NCBI RefSeq assembly: GCF_004366075.1
Contig: NZ_SODU01000003.1
Span: 124,001-188,000 of the forward strand
Direction of reading: 5' to 3'
DNA length: 64,000 bases
Origin: Kribbella pratensis
GTDB lineage: Bacteria > Actinomycetota > Actinomycetes > Propionibacteriales > Kribbellaceae
Shown: positions 8,592 through 17,291 of the stretch, piece after piece
How the letters are laid out: each line of letters starts with the position of its first letter
How positions within the stretch are numbered: position 1 is the stretch's first letter
Translations under genes and position numbers: made by a program
The notes under the pieces: model-generated
The model's input: the letters and a program-made list of their open reading frames with translations, nothing else
What the model was told of the DNA's origin: nothing
Databases searched by the model: none

Positions 8592-9926
8592 ATGTTCCGC
8601 GCTCTGGTGACCGCGGGCGTGACCGCCGCCCTGCTGATCGGACCAGCCGCCCCGGCTCCTGCCGCGACCACCTCGGAGGTCGCCGGCGCCTATCTCCAGA
8701 TCACCGCGGACGGTGCTTCCACCAGTCCCGGGTTCGAGGGTGCGACGCACGCCTTCGCCGCGCTGGCGGCGATCTACGACGTGACCGGCGAGCCGGATCA
8801 GCGTCGTACCGTCGACGAACTGCTCGACTACATCCTGCGGCAGCGTCCGAACCACATGAACACCGATATCGCCCTGCAAATGCTGCGGAGCCCTTATCTG
8901 CAAGGCGATGCGCGACTGCAAGCCAACCTGGACAGGTACCTGACCTCGCTCTTCGACCTGTACGCAACCCGCCCGGACACGGTGTTGCGCAGCGGCGACA
9001 TCCGGACCCTGAGCGGGCGCGCCGAACTCCTGGTCGGGTACGCGCGGTACCTCGAGCAGCGCTCCGGCGACCCGGCGCGCATCCAGGCGGCCGACACCGC
9101 GGCGCGCGCGATCCTGGATCGTCTGGCGGCCCTCCAGTACACCCGTCAGGAGGCCGTCCAACTGTTCCGCAACGACCGGTACGTCGGCGCCTTCCCGCAC
9201 TTCGTGGCCGGTGACGACGGCAACATGGGTACCTGGGACGTCGAACACTGGGCGCCCGCGATGCTGTCGCTGGACCAGTACGCCGCGGTCCGCGCACTCG
9301 CCCTCGGGTACGGCCGGTTCCATTCCACGGCGTACAACAATGCCGCTGCCTCCGGGACCCGCCACCTGCTCGGCACCACCCAGATCGATCCCGAACTGGT
9401 CTACGCCGGTGCGCCGGCCGGATTCCCGCTGGACGGTGCGACGTACCAGATCGGCGAGGAGACCGGCGAGCACCCGTACCTGATCACCTACGGATGGTCA
9501 CCCAACGCGATCGCCCAGATGGGTACGACGTTGCAGGCCGTCCGGGACAGCCTGGTCATGGTGCCGCAGTCGCCGGCCTGGCAGACGGCGTACTGGCGCG
9601 GTACTCCCCCGCGGTCCGTCCTCGCGCCCGGCCTGTTCTGGCTCGGGCTGGAGGAGAAGGTCCGGTACACGCACCGGTTCATCGAGGCCACGCAGCTCCC
9701 GGTCGCCGCGGACTTCCCCTGGCTCGACCTGGAACGGACCACGTTCCCAGGCACCGGCGACGACCCGGTCCGTCGCGACGGCTGGTACGACGGCTCCGGG
9801 CGCGGCGCGATGTCGGCGGTCTACTCACGGCTGGCGATGACCGGGTACGTGCAGTCCGGGGGCCACGACGCCGACATGCTGAACCGCGCCGCGCGCTGGT
9901 GGGAGCGCATGGTGGTCCGCAGCTAG
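8592..9926 (+). CDS. Secreted protein of unknown function
   Basis: A 444-aa exported protein I do not recognise. Residues 1-25 (MFRALVTAGVTAALLIGPAA, then PAPAA) form a Sec signal peptide with an AxA-type cleavage site and no lipobox. The mature part is rich in helix-forming Ala/Leu segments and in Tyr, Trp and Asp. Notable segments are FPHFVAGDDGNMGTWDVEHW and WLDLERTTFPGTGDDP. This composition resembles alpha/alpha-toroid carbohydrate-active enzymes, but no catalytic signature can be named. GAGGAGG sits four bases before the ATG. It is transcribed divergently from the oxidoreductase pair and ends at a strong hairpin. Confidence 0.75.
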   Translation: MFRALVTAGVTAALLIGPAAPAPAATTSEVAGAYLQITADGASTSPGFEGATHAFAALAAIYDVTGEPDQRRTVDELLDYILRQRPNHMNTDIALQMLRSPYLQGDARLQANLDRYLTSLFDLYATRPDTVLRSGDIRTLSGRAELLVGYARYLEQRSGDPARIQAADTAARAILDRLAALQYTRQEAVQLFRNDRYVGAFPHFVAGDDGNMGTWDVEHWAPAMLSLDQYAAVRALALGYGRFHSTAYNNAAASGTRHLLGTTQIDPELVYAGAPAGFPLDGATYQIGEETGEHPYLITYGWSPNAIAQMGTTLQAVRDSLVMVPQSPAWQTAYWRGTPPRSVLAPGLFWLGLEEKVRYTHRFIEATQLPVAADFPWLDLERTTFPGTGDDPVRRDGWYDGSGRGAMSAVYSRLAMTGYVQSGGHDADMLNRAARWWERMVVRS

Positions 9927-9951
9927 GTCCTGTCTGGTGACAGGCAGGACC
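9926..9951. terminator. Bidirectional terminator hairpin
   Basis: GGTCCTGTCTG and CAGGCAGGACC form an 11-bp stem (one G-U pair) around a GTGA loop. The stem starts on the last base of the secreted-protein stop codon and lies just before the convergent malic-enzyme stop. There is no clear U-run, as is common in high-GC terminators. Confidence 0.7.
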
Positions 9952-9958
9952 TGAGACC

Positions 9959-11173
9959 TCAGGGCCGGGCGACCCCGTCCGACACGGCAGCGGCGGCCAC
10001 GGCCGCCGCGACCGCCGGCGCGACCCGCTCGTCGAAGGGCGACGGGATGATGTAGTCGGGGCGCAGGTCCGACTCGGTGATCAGGCCGGCCAGGGCGTCG
10101 GCGGCGGCGAGTTTCATGCCTTCGGTGATGCGGGAGGCATTCGCATCGAAGGCGCCGCGGAAGATACCGGGGAAGGCCAGCACGTTGTTGATCTGGTTCG
10201 GGAAGTCGGAGCGACCGGTGGCGACCACCGCGGCGTGCCGGTGCGCGATGTCCGGATGCACCTCGGGGTTCGGGTTCGCCAGCGCGAAGATCATCGCGTC
10301 GTCGGCCATCTGCGCGACGGCGTCCTCCGGGACGGTTCCGCCGGAGACGCCGAGGAACAGGTCCGCCCCCGCAAGCGCGTCGACCAGCCGGCCGGAGATC
10401 CCGCCGGTGTTGGTGTCCCGGGCGAGCGACAGCTTCACCGGGTTCAGGTCGGCACGGTCCTCGTGCAGCACGCCCTTGCTGTCGACCACCGCGAGGTCGC
10501 CGACCCCTGCCTGCAAAAGGATCCGGGCACACGCGACCCCGGCAGCACCGGCCCCGGAGATCACCACGCGGATGTCGGAGATCGACTTCCCGGTGACTCG
10601 CAGCGCGTTGCGGAGCGCGGCGAGTACGACGACCGCCGTACCGTGCTGGTCGTCGTGGAAGACCGGGATGTCCAGCCGCTCCTTCAGCCGGCGCTCGATC
10701 TCGAAGCAGCGCGGCGCGGAGATGTCCTCGAGGTTGATCCCACCGAACGACGGCGCCATTCGCGCGACCGTGTCGACGAACTCGTCCACGTCGGTGCAGT
10801 CCAGCGCGATCGGCACCGAGTCGACGCCGCCGAACTCCTTGAACAGCAGGGCCTTGCCCTCCATCACCGGCAGCGACGCGGCCGGACCGATGTCGCCGAG
10901 GCCGAGGACCGCGGTGCCGTCGGTGACGACCGCGACCACGTTCGACTTCCAGGTGTAGCGCCGGACCAGCGACGGGTCCTCGGCGATCGCGGTGCAGACC
11001 CGGGCGACGCCGGGGGTGTACGCCTGGGAGAGCTCGTCGGCGTTGGTGACCTTGACCGAGGACGTCACCTCGATCTTGCCGCCCAGGTGCAGCTTGAACA
11101 CCGGGTCGCCGCCGAACGGATCGGGTGCGGCGCGGTCGGAGCCGGTCTCGGACGGGAGCAGTTCGGCAACCAT
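9959..11173 (-). CDS. NAD(P)-dependent malic enzyme (malate dehydrogenase, decarboxylating)
   Basis: A cytosolic enzyme of 404 aa that converts malate to pyruvate and CO2, linking the TCA cycle to pyruvate. Family hallmarks are visible in order: the active-site region LSQAYTPGVARVC, TDGTAVLGLGDIGPAASLPV with MEGKALLFKEFGG, the metal-binding NLEDISAPRCFEIE and FHDDQHGTAVV, and the Rossmann motif VVISGAGAAGVACARIL. The size fits the short bacterial type without a phosphotransacetylase tail. The ATG at 11173 is preferred because AAGGG lies seven bases upstream; a frame extension to 11248 lacks similarity. Confidence 0.95.
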   Translation of the reverse strand: MVAELLPSETGSDRAAPDPFGGDPVFKLHLGGKIEVTSSVKVTNADELSQAYTPGVARVCTAIAEDPSLVRRYTWKSNVVAVVTDGTAVLGLGDIGPAASLPVMEGKALLFKEFGGVDSVPIALDCTDVDEFVDTVARMAPSFGGINLEDISAPRCFEIERRLKERLDIPVFHDDQHGTAVVVLAALRNALRVTGKSISDIRVVISGAGAAGVACARILLQAGVGDLAVVDSKGVLHEDRADLNPVKLSLARDTNTGGISGRLVDALAGADLFLGVSGGTVPEDAVAQMADDAMIFALANPNPEVHPDIAHRHAAVVATGRSDFPNQINNVLAFPGIFRGAFDANASRITEGMKLAAADALAGLITESDLRPDYIIPSPFDERVAPAVAAAVAAAAVSDGVARP

Positions 11174-11496
11174 GAATGACCCTTCATCGGGAAAAGCAAA
11201 GCGGCCCACCGCGAGGATGGGCAGGCGTCTACAGAGGAGTGGGGGCACAAGGCGGTCCGTTCGGGTGCGTCGAGCACCGCCGTTGCCACTCGGGGGTCAC
11301 CCGTGCCTACGAGTAAACCACAGGCCCACTGGTCTGCTCTGTGAGGGCCACCACAGGAGCCTGCGACGGTGACGATCGAGTCTCGTCGGGAGTCGACAGC
11401 CGCCACGTACCTGCTTGCTGTGTCAGGATGCGAGGAATCCGGCCCGAGTGCTGTCCGGGGCCGGCGTTCCACAACCAGTGTCGAGGAGTACCAGCG
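11174..11496. other. Divergent promoter region between malic enzyme and first ABC operon
   Basis: 323 bases without a convincing gene. Contents: the malic-enzyme ribosome-binding region, several G-rich blocks, and near the right end a 16-base element (11417-11432) that recurs before the second importer operon. GAGGAG at 11484-11489 is the binding site for the solute-binding protein. No RNA gene or strong hairpin was seen. Confidence 0.5.
11417..11432 (+). promoter_or_regulatory. Shared upstream element of the two ABC importer operons, copy 1
   Basis: GCTGTGTCAGGATGCG lies 64 bases before the first solute-binding-protein start. Fifteen of its 16 bases recur at 14029-14044, 45 bases before the second. 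TGTCAGGAT resembles an actinobacterial extended -10 box (TGn followed by YARGAT). A clear -35 partner was not identified, so it could equally be an operator. Confidence 0.45.
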
Positions 11497-12345
11497 ATGA
11501 ATATCGTCTCCACCCTCCGCAACAGTCGCCTCACCGTAACCGCTGCCTCGGTGGCGGTGTTCGCGCTCGCGATCTCTGCCTGCGGCAACGGCTCGGACAG
11601 CGGTGGAGGAGGCGAGGACAAAGCGAAAGCGGCCGGCATCACTCTGGTGAAGCCCGGCAAGCTGACGGTCTGCACGCACCTGTCGTACAAGCCCTTCGAG
11701 TACAAGGAGGGCACCAAGGTGGTCGGCTTCGACGTCGATCTGATCGACCTGCTCGCCAAGGATCTCGGCGTGGAGCAGGAAGTGATCAGCATCGAGTGGG
11801 CCCAGGTCACGTCGGGCGCCGCCTACCAGGCCAAGAAGTGCGACATGGGCATGGGCGCCATGACGATCAACGCGTCGCGCAAGGCCGCGATCGGGATCAG
11901 CGACCCGTACATGGACGCGACCCAGGTGCTGCTGGTGAAGAAGGGTGCGCCGTACAAGTCGCTCGATGACCTGAAGGGCAAGAAGGTCGGCGTCCAGGCC
12001 GACACCACGGGCAAGGACTACGCCGAGGCGGCGGCGAAGAAGATCGGCTTCGAGGTCGTGGTGTTCAACGATCTCGCCCTGCAGACCAACAACGTCAAGT
12101 CGGGCCGCGTCGACGCCGCCATCAACGACAACGGCGCGCTGTACAACTTCGTCCAGGGCAACCCGGACACCGAGGTGACGGCCGAGTTCAACACCGGCGA
12201 GCAGTACGGCTTCGCGGCCAAGAAGGACGACCCCAGCGGCACCAAGCTGCTGACCAGGTTCAACGAACTGCTGGCCAAGGCCAAGTCCGACGGCACCTAC
12301 AACCAGATCTTCAAGAAGTGGTTCGGGGTGGAGCCGAAGAAGTGA
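11497..12345 (+). CDS. Amino-acid ABC transporter substrate-binding lipoprotein (operon 1)
   Basis: A 282-aa family 3 (polar amino acid) solute-binding protein. The signal peptide ends in a lipobox, FALAISAC, with the acylated cysteine at about residue 29, then a Gly/Ser/Asp linker. The mature part has the family signature FDVDLIDLLAKDLGV and the hinge segments KKCDMGMGAMTINASRKAAI and DLKGKKVGVQADTTGKDYAE. The ATG at 11497 follows GAGGAG and gives a proper signal peptide; the longer open frame is not coding. It is first in a three-gene importer operon, and the permease start overlaps its stop. The exact amino acid is not deducible. Confidence 0.93.
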   Translation: MNIVSTLRNSRLTVTAASVAVFALAISACGNGSDSGGGGEDKAKAAGITLVKPGKLTVCTHLSYKPFEYKEGTKVVGFDVDLIDLLAKDLGVEQEVISIEWAQVTSGAAYQAKKCDMGMGAMTINASRKAAIGISDPYMDATQVLLVKKGAPYKSLDDLKGKKVGVQADTTGKDYAEAAAKKIGFEVVVFNDLALQTNNVKSGRVDAAINDNGALYNFVQGNPDTEVTAEFNTGEQYGFAAKKDDPSGTKLLTRFNELLAKAKSDGTYNQIFKKWFGVEPKK

Positions 12346-13166
12346 CGGTCAGCGACGCGGTAGTCGAGAAGCGCCGCGGGCTCAGCCCGCGGCAACGCGC
12401 CCAGCGCTCGCGCGGCATCCAGTACGCCGTCCTGATCGTCATCGTCGTGGTGGCGGCCTTCACGGCGAACTGGGGCCAGATCGCCAGCGTCTTCTTCAAA
12501 CCGGAGTTCGTGAAGTCCGCGTTCACCAGCGGGCTGCCCGGAGCGTTCCTGAAGACCATCGAGTACACGGCCGGGGCCTTCGTCATCGGCCTGCTCGGCG
12601 GCACCCTGCTCGCGTTGATGCGGCTCAGCCGGGTCGCGCCGTACCGGTGGTTCGCGACGGCCTACATCGAGTTCTTCCGCGGACTGCCGGCGATTGTCGT
12701 GTTCGTGGCCTTCAGCCTGCTGCCCTTGGCGTTCGCCGACCTGGTGATCCCGCTCGACCCCTACGGCACAGTGTGGCTGGCCCTCGGCATCGTCGCCGCC
12801 GCCTATATGGCCGAAGTGATCCGGGCCGGCATCCAGGCGGTTCCGAAGGGGCAGATCGAGGCCGCCCGGTCACTGGGCATGCCCGCCGGCGTCGCGACCC
12901 GCAAGATCGTGCTGCCGCAGGCGTTCCGGATCGTGCTGCCGCCACTGGCCAACGACCTGATCCTGCTGGTGAAGGACTCGTCGCTGGTCTTCATCATCGG
13001 CACCTCCGCGGCGGCGTACGAGCTGACGGGTTTCGGCCGGGACCTGGCCAACACCGAGTCGAACCTGACCCCGCTCGTCACCGCCGGCTTCTGCTACCTG
13101 GTCATCACCCTGCCGCTCGGCCTGCTGGTCCGCTGGCTGGAGGCCAAGGCTGCGAGGGCACACTGA
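12342..13166 (+). CDS. Amino-acid ABC transporter permease (operon 1)
   Basis: A 274-aa inner-membrane permease of the HisM/GlnP type. About five or six hydrophobic helices follow a basic cytoplasmic N-terminus. The EAA loop that docks on the ATPase is present as EAARSLGMPAGVATRKIVLP, and the segment AYMAEVIRAGIQAVPKGQIE just before it is characteristic of polar amino-acid importers. The GTG start overlaps the TGA of the binding-protein gene (GTGA), indicating translational coupling. A single permease implies a homodimeric channel. Confidence 0.93.
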   Translation: MTVSDAVVEKRRGLSPRQRAQRSRGIQYAVLIVIVVVAAFTANWGQIASVFFKPEFVKSAFTSGLPGAFLKTIEYTAGAFVIGLLGGTLLALMRLSRVAPYRWFATAYIEFFRGLPAIVVFVAFSLLPLAFADLVIPLDPYGTVWLALGIVAAAYMAEVIRAGIQAVPKGQIEAARSLGMPAGVATRKIVLPQAFRIVLPPLANDLILLVKDSSLVFIIGTSAAAYELTGFGRDLANTESNLTPLVTAGFCYLVITLPLGLLVRWLEAKAARAH

Positions 13167-13921
13167 TGGCACTGGTCGAGATCAAGAACCTGCACAAGTC
13201 GTTCGGCAGCAACCACGTCCTGCGCGGTATCGACTTCACCGTCGAGCAGGGCGAGGTGGTCTGTGTGATCGGGCCGTCCGGCTCGGGCAAGTCGACCCTG
13301 CTGCGGTGCGTCAACCTGCTCGAGGTACCGGAGGTAGGCGAGGTCTTCGTCCGCGGCGAGGACATCACCGACCGGGACTGCCACCTCGACGCCGCTCGGC
13401 AGCAGATCGGGATGGTGTTCCAGCAGTTCAACCTGTTCCCGCATCTCTCGGTGCTGGCCAACTGCACGGTGGCGCAGACGAGCGTCCTGAAACGCGGGAA
13501 GGCCGAGGCCGAGCAGATCGCCCGGGCCAACCTCGATCGAGTCGGCCTGAACGAGAAGGTGACCGCCTATCCCATGCAGCTGTCCGGCGGCCAGCAGCAG
13601 CGGGTGGCGATCGCCCGTGCACTGTCGATGGACCCGGCGCTGATGCTGTTCGACGAGCCGACGTCCGCGCTCGACCCGGAGCTGGTCGGCGACGTGCTCA
13701 CGGTGATGCGCAAGCTCGCGCTCGACGGTATGACGATGCTCGTCGTCACCCACGAGATGGCGTTCGCGCGCGAGGTCGCGGACCGGGTGGTGTTCATGGA
13801 CGCGGGCGTGATCGTCGAGCAGGGACCGCCCGCCGAGGTGATCGGCAACCCCAAGGAGGAGCGCACCCGCACCTTCCTCCGCCGCGTCCTCGACCCGACC
13901 CACGTAGAACCCACCCCCTGA
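13166..13921 (+). CDS. Amino-acid ABC transporter ATPase (operon 1)
   Basis: A 251-aa GlnQ-type ATPase. Motifs in order: Walker A GPSGSGKST, Q-loop IGMVFQQFNLFPHLSVLANC, ABC signature LSGGQQQRVAIARAL, Walker B LMLFDEPTSALDPE, and switch histidine VVTHEM. The start ATG overlaps the permease stop by one base (TGATG). Identity to the second operon's ATPase is high across these motifs, suggesting an old operon duplication. It powers import through the permease homodimer. Confidence 0.95.
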   Translation: MALVEIKNLHKSFGSNHVLRGIDFTVEQGEVVCVIGPSGSGKSTLLRCVNLLEVPEVGEVFVRGEDITDRDCHLDAARQQIGMVFQQFNLFPHLSVLANCTVAQTSVLKRGKAEAEQIARANLDRVGLNEKVTAYPMQLSGGQQQRVAIARALSMDPALMLFDEPTSALDPELVGDVLTVMRKLALDGMTMLVVTHEMAFAREVADRVVFMDAGVIVEQGPPAEVIGNPKEERTRTFLRRVLDPTHVEPTP

Positions 13922-13923
13922 CG

Positions 13924-13938
13924 GCACCGTCACGGTGC
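13924..13938 (+). terminator. Short hairpin after ABC operon 1
   Basis: GCACCG-tca-CGGTGC directly follows the ATPase stop codon. It is only six base pairs and has no U-run, so it is a weak candidate for separating the two importer operons. Confidence 0.3.
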
Positions 13939-14028
13939 GTGGCGGGATGGCGACCAGGGGTGGGGTTGCGGCGGGCAAGCTACGAATCGGTCTCTGTTCG
14001 GGGTTGGTCCGTGCGCTGTCCGCAGGTC

Positions 14029-14044
14029 GCTGTGTCAAGATGCG
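14029..14044 (+). promoter_or_regulatory. Shared upstream element of the two ABC importer operons, copy 2
   Basis: GCTGTGTCAAGATGCG, differing from the first copy by one base inside the -10-like hexamer (CAAGAT versus CAGGAT). It sits 45 bases before the second solute-binding-protein start and supports a common promoter or operator for both operons. Confidence 0.45.
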
Positions 14045-14089
14045 GACACATGGCACCGGGCCGACCGGTGCCCGGTTTTGGAGGATCAG

Positions 14090-15004
14090 ATGTCTGTCGT
14101 GCGGAGGACGCTGGCGCTGTCCGGCGTTCTGGTTCTGGCGGCCGCCGGCTGCGGTTCGAACTCTCTCGGAGGTGGCTCGTCCACCTCACCCTCGAGCGCC
14201 CCCTCCAGCGCTCCCTCCAGTGCGCCGTCGAGCAGCGGACCCGACCTGAGCGGATCCTTGCCGCCGAAGATCAAGTCCGCCGGCAAGATCGTCGTCGGCG
14301 TGGACGCCAGCTACCCGCCGAACGAGTTCCTGCAGGGCGGCAAGACCGTCGTCGGCATGGACGTCGACCTGTTCAACGCGGTGGCCCAGAAGTTCGGCGT
14401 CACCGTGGACTGGCAGCCGGCCGGCTTCGACACCATCATCACCGGCGTCCAGGGCGGCAAGTACGACATGGGCATCTCGTCGTTCACGATCAACGACAAG
14501 CGCAAGGCGCAGGTCAACATGGTCAGCTACTTCAGCGCCGGCACGCTGTGGGCCACCGCCAAGGGCAACCCGAAGGGCGTCAACCCCGACGACGCGTGCG
14601 GTAAGACCATCGCGGTGCAGAAGGGTACGACGCAACTCGAGGACGACATGCCGAAGCGGCAGGCCAAGTGCAAGGCGGCCGGTAAGCCGGAGATCAAGCT
14701 CGTGGTCCGCGAGAAGCAGGACCAGGCGACCGCGGACCTGGCCGGCGGCAAGGCCGACGCGATGCTGGCCGACTCCCCGGTCGTGCTGTACGCGATCAAG
14801 CAGACCAGCGGCCAGCTCGAGCAGCTCGGTGAGATCTACGACGCGGCGCCGTACGGCTATGTGGTCCCGAAGGCGCAGACCGCGTTCGCGCAGGCGATCG
14901 TCGAGGCGCTGAAGTCGCTGGACAGCGAAGGCACGTACAAGTCCACGCTGGCCAAGTGGAACAACGACTCGGGTGCGATCACCAACTTCGCCGTCAATCC
15001 GTGA
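14090..15004 (+). CDS. Amino-acid ABC transporter substrate-binding lipoprotein (operon 2)
   Basis: A 304-aa family 3 solute-binding protein. The lipobox is LAAAGC with the acyl-Cys at residue 21, followed by a Ser/Pro-rich linker built from a tandem SSAP-type repeat. Mature-domain motifs are VGVDASYPPNEF, GMDVDLFNAVAQKFGV, YDMGISSFTINDKRKAQVNM and the second-lobe segment TIAVQKGTTQLEDDM. The ATG at 14090 has GGAGG six bases before it; the upstream in-frame TTG lies inside that site and is rejected. The permease gene follows after six bases. Ligand unknown. Confidence 0.93.
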   Translation: MSVVRRTLALSGVLVLAAAGCGSNSLGGGSSTSPSSAPSSAPSSAPSSSGPDLSGSLPPKIKSAGKIVVGVDASYPPNEFLQGGKTVVGMDVDLFNAVAQKFGVTVDWQPAGFDTIITGVQGGKYDMGISSFTINDKRKAQVNMVSYFSAGTLWATAKGNPKGVNPDDACGKTIAVQKGTTQLEDDMPKRQAKCKAAGKPEIKLVVREKQDQATADLAGGKADAMLADSPVVLYAIKQTSGQLEQLGEIYDAAPYGYVVPKAQTAFAQAIVEALKSLDSEGTYKSTLAKWNNDSGAITNFAVNP

Positions 15005-15010
15005 GCTGAC

Positions 15011-15973
15011 ATGACTACCGATACCGCAACCCGCCCGGCCGCATCGGACGCCGATCGGCCGGGCCCGATCAAGGCCGTGCCGGTCCGGCATCCGGGCCGG
15101 TGGGTCGCGATCGCGATCATCGCCGTACTGGCCGCGATGCTGGTGCACCTGCTGGTGACCAACAAGGCGTTCGACTGGGACTTCGTCTTCCAGGCGATGA
15201 ACCAGAAGCCGGTGATCAACGGCTTCCTCAAGGGCACCTTGCTGGTCACCGTGCTGTCGATGGTGGTCGGTGTGGCCGGCGGCGTGATCCTCGCGGTGAT
15301 GCGGCTGTCCGACAACCCGATCCTGTCCGGCGTCGCCTGGTTGTTCACCTGGTTCTTCCGGAGCATCCCGCGCTACATCCTGCTGTTCACGATGGGCACG
15401 CTGGGCATCCTGTTCCAGCAGGGCATCTCGTTCGGGGTGCCGTTCGACTGGAAGATCATCGACTGGCTGGGGCTGTCCGGCGACTGGCGGTTCTTCACCC
15501 TGGACGCGAACCAGATCTTCACCGGCCTGGTCGCCGGTGTGATCGGGCTCGGCCTGTCCGAGGCGGCGTACATGGCCGAGATCGCCCGGGCCGGCATCCT
15601 CAGTGTCGACAAGGGCCAGGCCGAGGCCGCGCAGGCGCTCGGTATGAGCAGCGGCAAGGTGATGCGCCGGGTCGTCCTGCCGCAGGCGATGCGGGTCATC
15701 GTCCCGCCGACCGGCAACGAGACGATCGCGATGCTGAAGGACACCTCGCTGCTGCTCGCGGTACCGGTCCTCGGCGAGCTGTTCTACCAGTTGCAGTCGA
15801 TCGGCAGCACGTACTACAAGACGTTCCCGATCGCGGTCGCGGCGACCCTGTACTACCTGGCCGCGACGAGTGTCCTGATGGTCGGGCAGTACTTCCTCGA
15901 GCGGCACTTCGGCCGGGGCTTCGGAACACAGGCGCCGCGAGCCGCTCGTCCGGCCGGCGCGGGAGGTGCGTGA
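15011..15973 (+). CDS. Amino-acid ABC transporter permease (operon 2)
   Basis: A 320-aa permease, longer than its operon-1 counterpart. It has an extra cytoplasmic N-terminus (about 30 residues), a periplasmic insert around FDWKIIDWLGLSGDWRFF between helices, and a basic tail. AAYMAEIARAGILSVDKGQA and the EAA loop EAAQALGMSSGKVMRRVVLP are canonical for polar amino-acid importers. Its TGA overlaps the ATG of the ATPase by one base. The periplasmic insert suggests a somewhat different docking surface from operon 1. Confidence 0.93.
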   Translation: MTTDTATRPAASDADRPGPIKAVPVRHPGRWVAIAIIAVLAAMLVHLLVTNKAFDWDFVFQAMNQKPVINGFLKGTLLVTVLSMVVGVAGGVILAVMRLSDNPILSGVAWLFTWFFRSIPRYILLFTMGTLGILFQQGISFGVPFDWKIIDWLGLSGDWRFFTLDANQIFTGLVAGVIGLGLSEAAYMAEIARAGILSVDKGQAEAAQALGMSSGKVMRRVVLPQAMRVIVPPTGNETIAMLKDTSLLLAVPVLGELFYQLQSIGSTYYKTFPIAVAATLYYLAATSVLMVGQYFLERHFGRGFGTQAPRAARPAGAGGA

Positions 15974-16791
15974 TGACCGCAGCAGCAGCCGCCGAGCCTG
16001 CCCAGTCGCTGGCACAACCGCTGGTCCACGCGGTGAATGTGACCAAGTCCTTCCACCACAACGAGGTGCTGAAGGGCATCGACCTCGACGTGGACCGCGG
16101 CCAGGTGGTCTGCCTGCTCGGTCCGTCCGGCTCCGGCAAGACGACCTTCCTGCGGTGCGTCAACCAGCTCGAGACGATCGACGGCGGCCGGATCTGGGTC
16201 GACGGCGAGTTGATGGGGTACGCCGACCGCGACGGGAAGCTGTACCGGCTGAAGAACAAGGAGATCGCGGCGCAGCGGCGTGAGATCGGGATGGTGTTCC
16301 AGCGGTTCAACCTGTTCCCGCACATGACCGCGCTGCAGAACATCATCGAGGCGCCCACGCAGGTCCGGGGCGAGTCGCGGAAGAGCGCCCGGGAGCGGGC
16401 GATGAAACTGCTCGACCGGGTGGGACTCGCGGATCGCTGCAACGCCTATCCGGCGCAGTTGTCCGGCGGTCAGCAGCAACGCATCGCGATCGCGCGGGCG
16501 CTGGCGATGCAGCCGAAGCTGATGCTGTTCGACGAGCCGACCTCGGCGCTCGACCCCGAGCTGGTCGGTGAGGTGCTCGCGGTGATGCGCGAGCTCGCCC
16601 TGGACGGCATGACGATGATCGTGGTGACCCACGAGATGTCGTTCGCGCGCGAGGTCGCGGACACGGTCGTGTTCATGGACGCCGGCGTCGTGGTCGAGGC
16701 AGGCCCGCCGAAGGACGTGATCAGCAACCCGCAACACTCCCGTACCCAGGCATTCCTCTCCCGCCTCCGCTCGGAGCACGAACACCCCTGA
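15973..16791 (+). CDS. Amino-acid ABC transporter ATPase (operon 2)
   Basis: A 272-aa GlnQ-type ATPase with an extra Ala-rich N-terminus of about 18 residues. Walker A is GPSGSGKTT, the Q-loop IGMVFQRFNLFPHMTALQNI, the signature LSGGQQQRIAIARAL, Walker B LMLFDEPTSALDPE and the H-loop VVTHEM. An insertion of about 12 residues after the first beta sheet (GYADRDGKLYRLKNKEIAAQ) distinguishes it from the operon-1 protein and occurs in several glutamate/basic amino-acid ATPases. Start and stop overlaps show tight coupling with the permease. Confidence 0.95.
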   Translation: MTAAAAAEPAQSLAQPLVHAVNVTKSFHHNEVLKGIDLDVDRGQVVCLLGPSGSGKTTFLRCVNQLETIDGGRIWVDGELMGYADRDGKLYRLKNKEIAAQRREIGMVFQRFNLFPHMTALQNIIEAPTQVRGESRKSARERAMKLLDRVGLADRCNAYPAQLSGGQQQRIAIARALAMQPKLMLFDEPTSALDPELVGEVLAVMRELALDGMTMIVVTHEMSFAREVADTVVFMDAGVVVEAGPPKDVISNPQHSRTQAFLSRLRSEHEHP

Positions 16792-16898
16792 GGCCCTTTG
16801 TCCACAGGTCCGGCCCGCCCGCCGTGCATCAGAGCGCCACAGCGGGGAAGATGTACGGCGTGGTGGGTCGATCGCCCGCCTGACACGAGGGAGGCAGC

Positions 16899-17291
16899 GT
16901 GAGCAGCATGGGACGACCCGCGGAGGTCCGTCTGAGCATCCCGGCGGACGGCGCGTACATCGCCGTACCGCGGTCTGTGGTCGGCAACCTGGCTGCTCGC
17001 AACGACTTCACACTGGACGCGATCGACGACCTGCGGATCGCGGTCGACGAGGCGTGCGCGCTGTTGCTGCCGCAGTCGGCCGACGGCGTGCTGGAGTGCG
17101 TCTTCGAGATCGCTCCGCCGCAGTTGACGGTGCGGACGAGCGCCGTCGTACCCAACGGCTGGCGGCCCGACACCACCTCGTTCGGCTGGACGGTGCTGAC
17201 CGCGCTGGTGGAGTCGGCCGCCGCCGAAACCGTCGACGGCCGGCTGACGATCACTGTGACGGCCACCGCGACCGCCACGGAGAAGGCGTGA
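16899..17291 (+). CDS. Anti-sigma regulatory factor, RsbW-like GHKL ATPase
   Basis: A 130-aa protein with a single GHKL (histidine-kinase-type) fold. The N-box is DDLRIAVDEACALLL, with the Mg2+-binding positions of SpoIIAB/RsbW; the following G-boxes are poorly conserved. It likely binds the downstream sigma factor and may phosphorylate an anti-anti-sigma protein not encoded here. The GTG start at 16899 has GGAGG five bases upstream. Its stop overlaps the sigma start (GTGA), the arrangement of usfX-sigF in mycobacteria. Confidence 0.85.
   Translation: MSSMGRPAEVRLSIPADGAYIAVPRSVVGNLAARNDFTLDAIDDLRIAVDEACALLLPQSADGVLECVFEIAPPQLTVRTSAVVPNGWRPDTTSFGWTVLTALVESAAAETVDGRLTITVTATATATEKA

Noticed and set aside
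14190..14235. Tandem GCGCCCTCCAGC-like units as a DNA repeat element
   Set aside because: They encode the Ser/Ala/Pro linker after the lipobox of the second binding protein and need no separate explanation.
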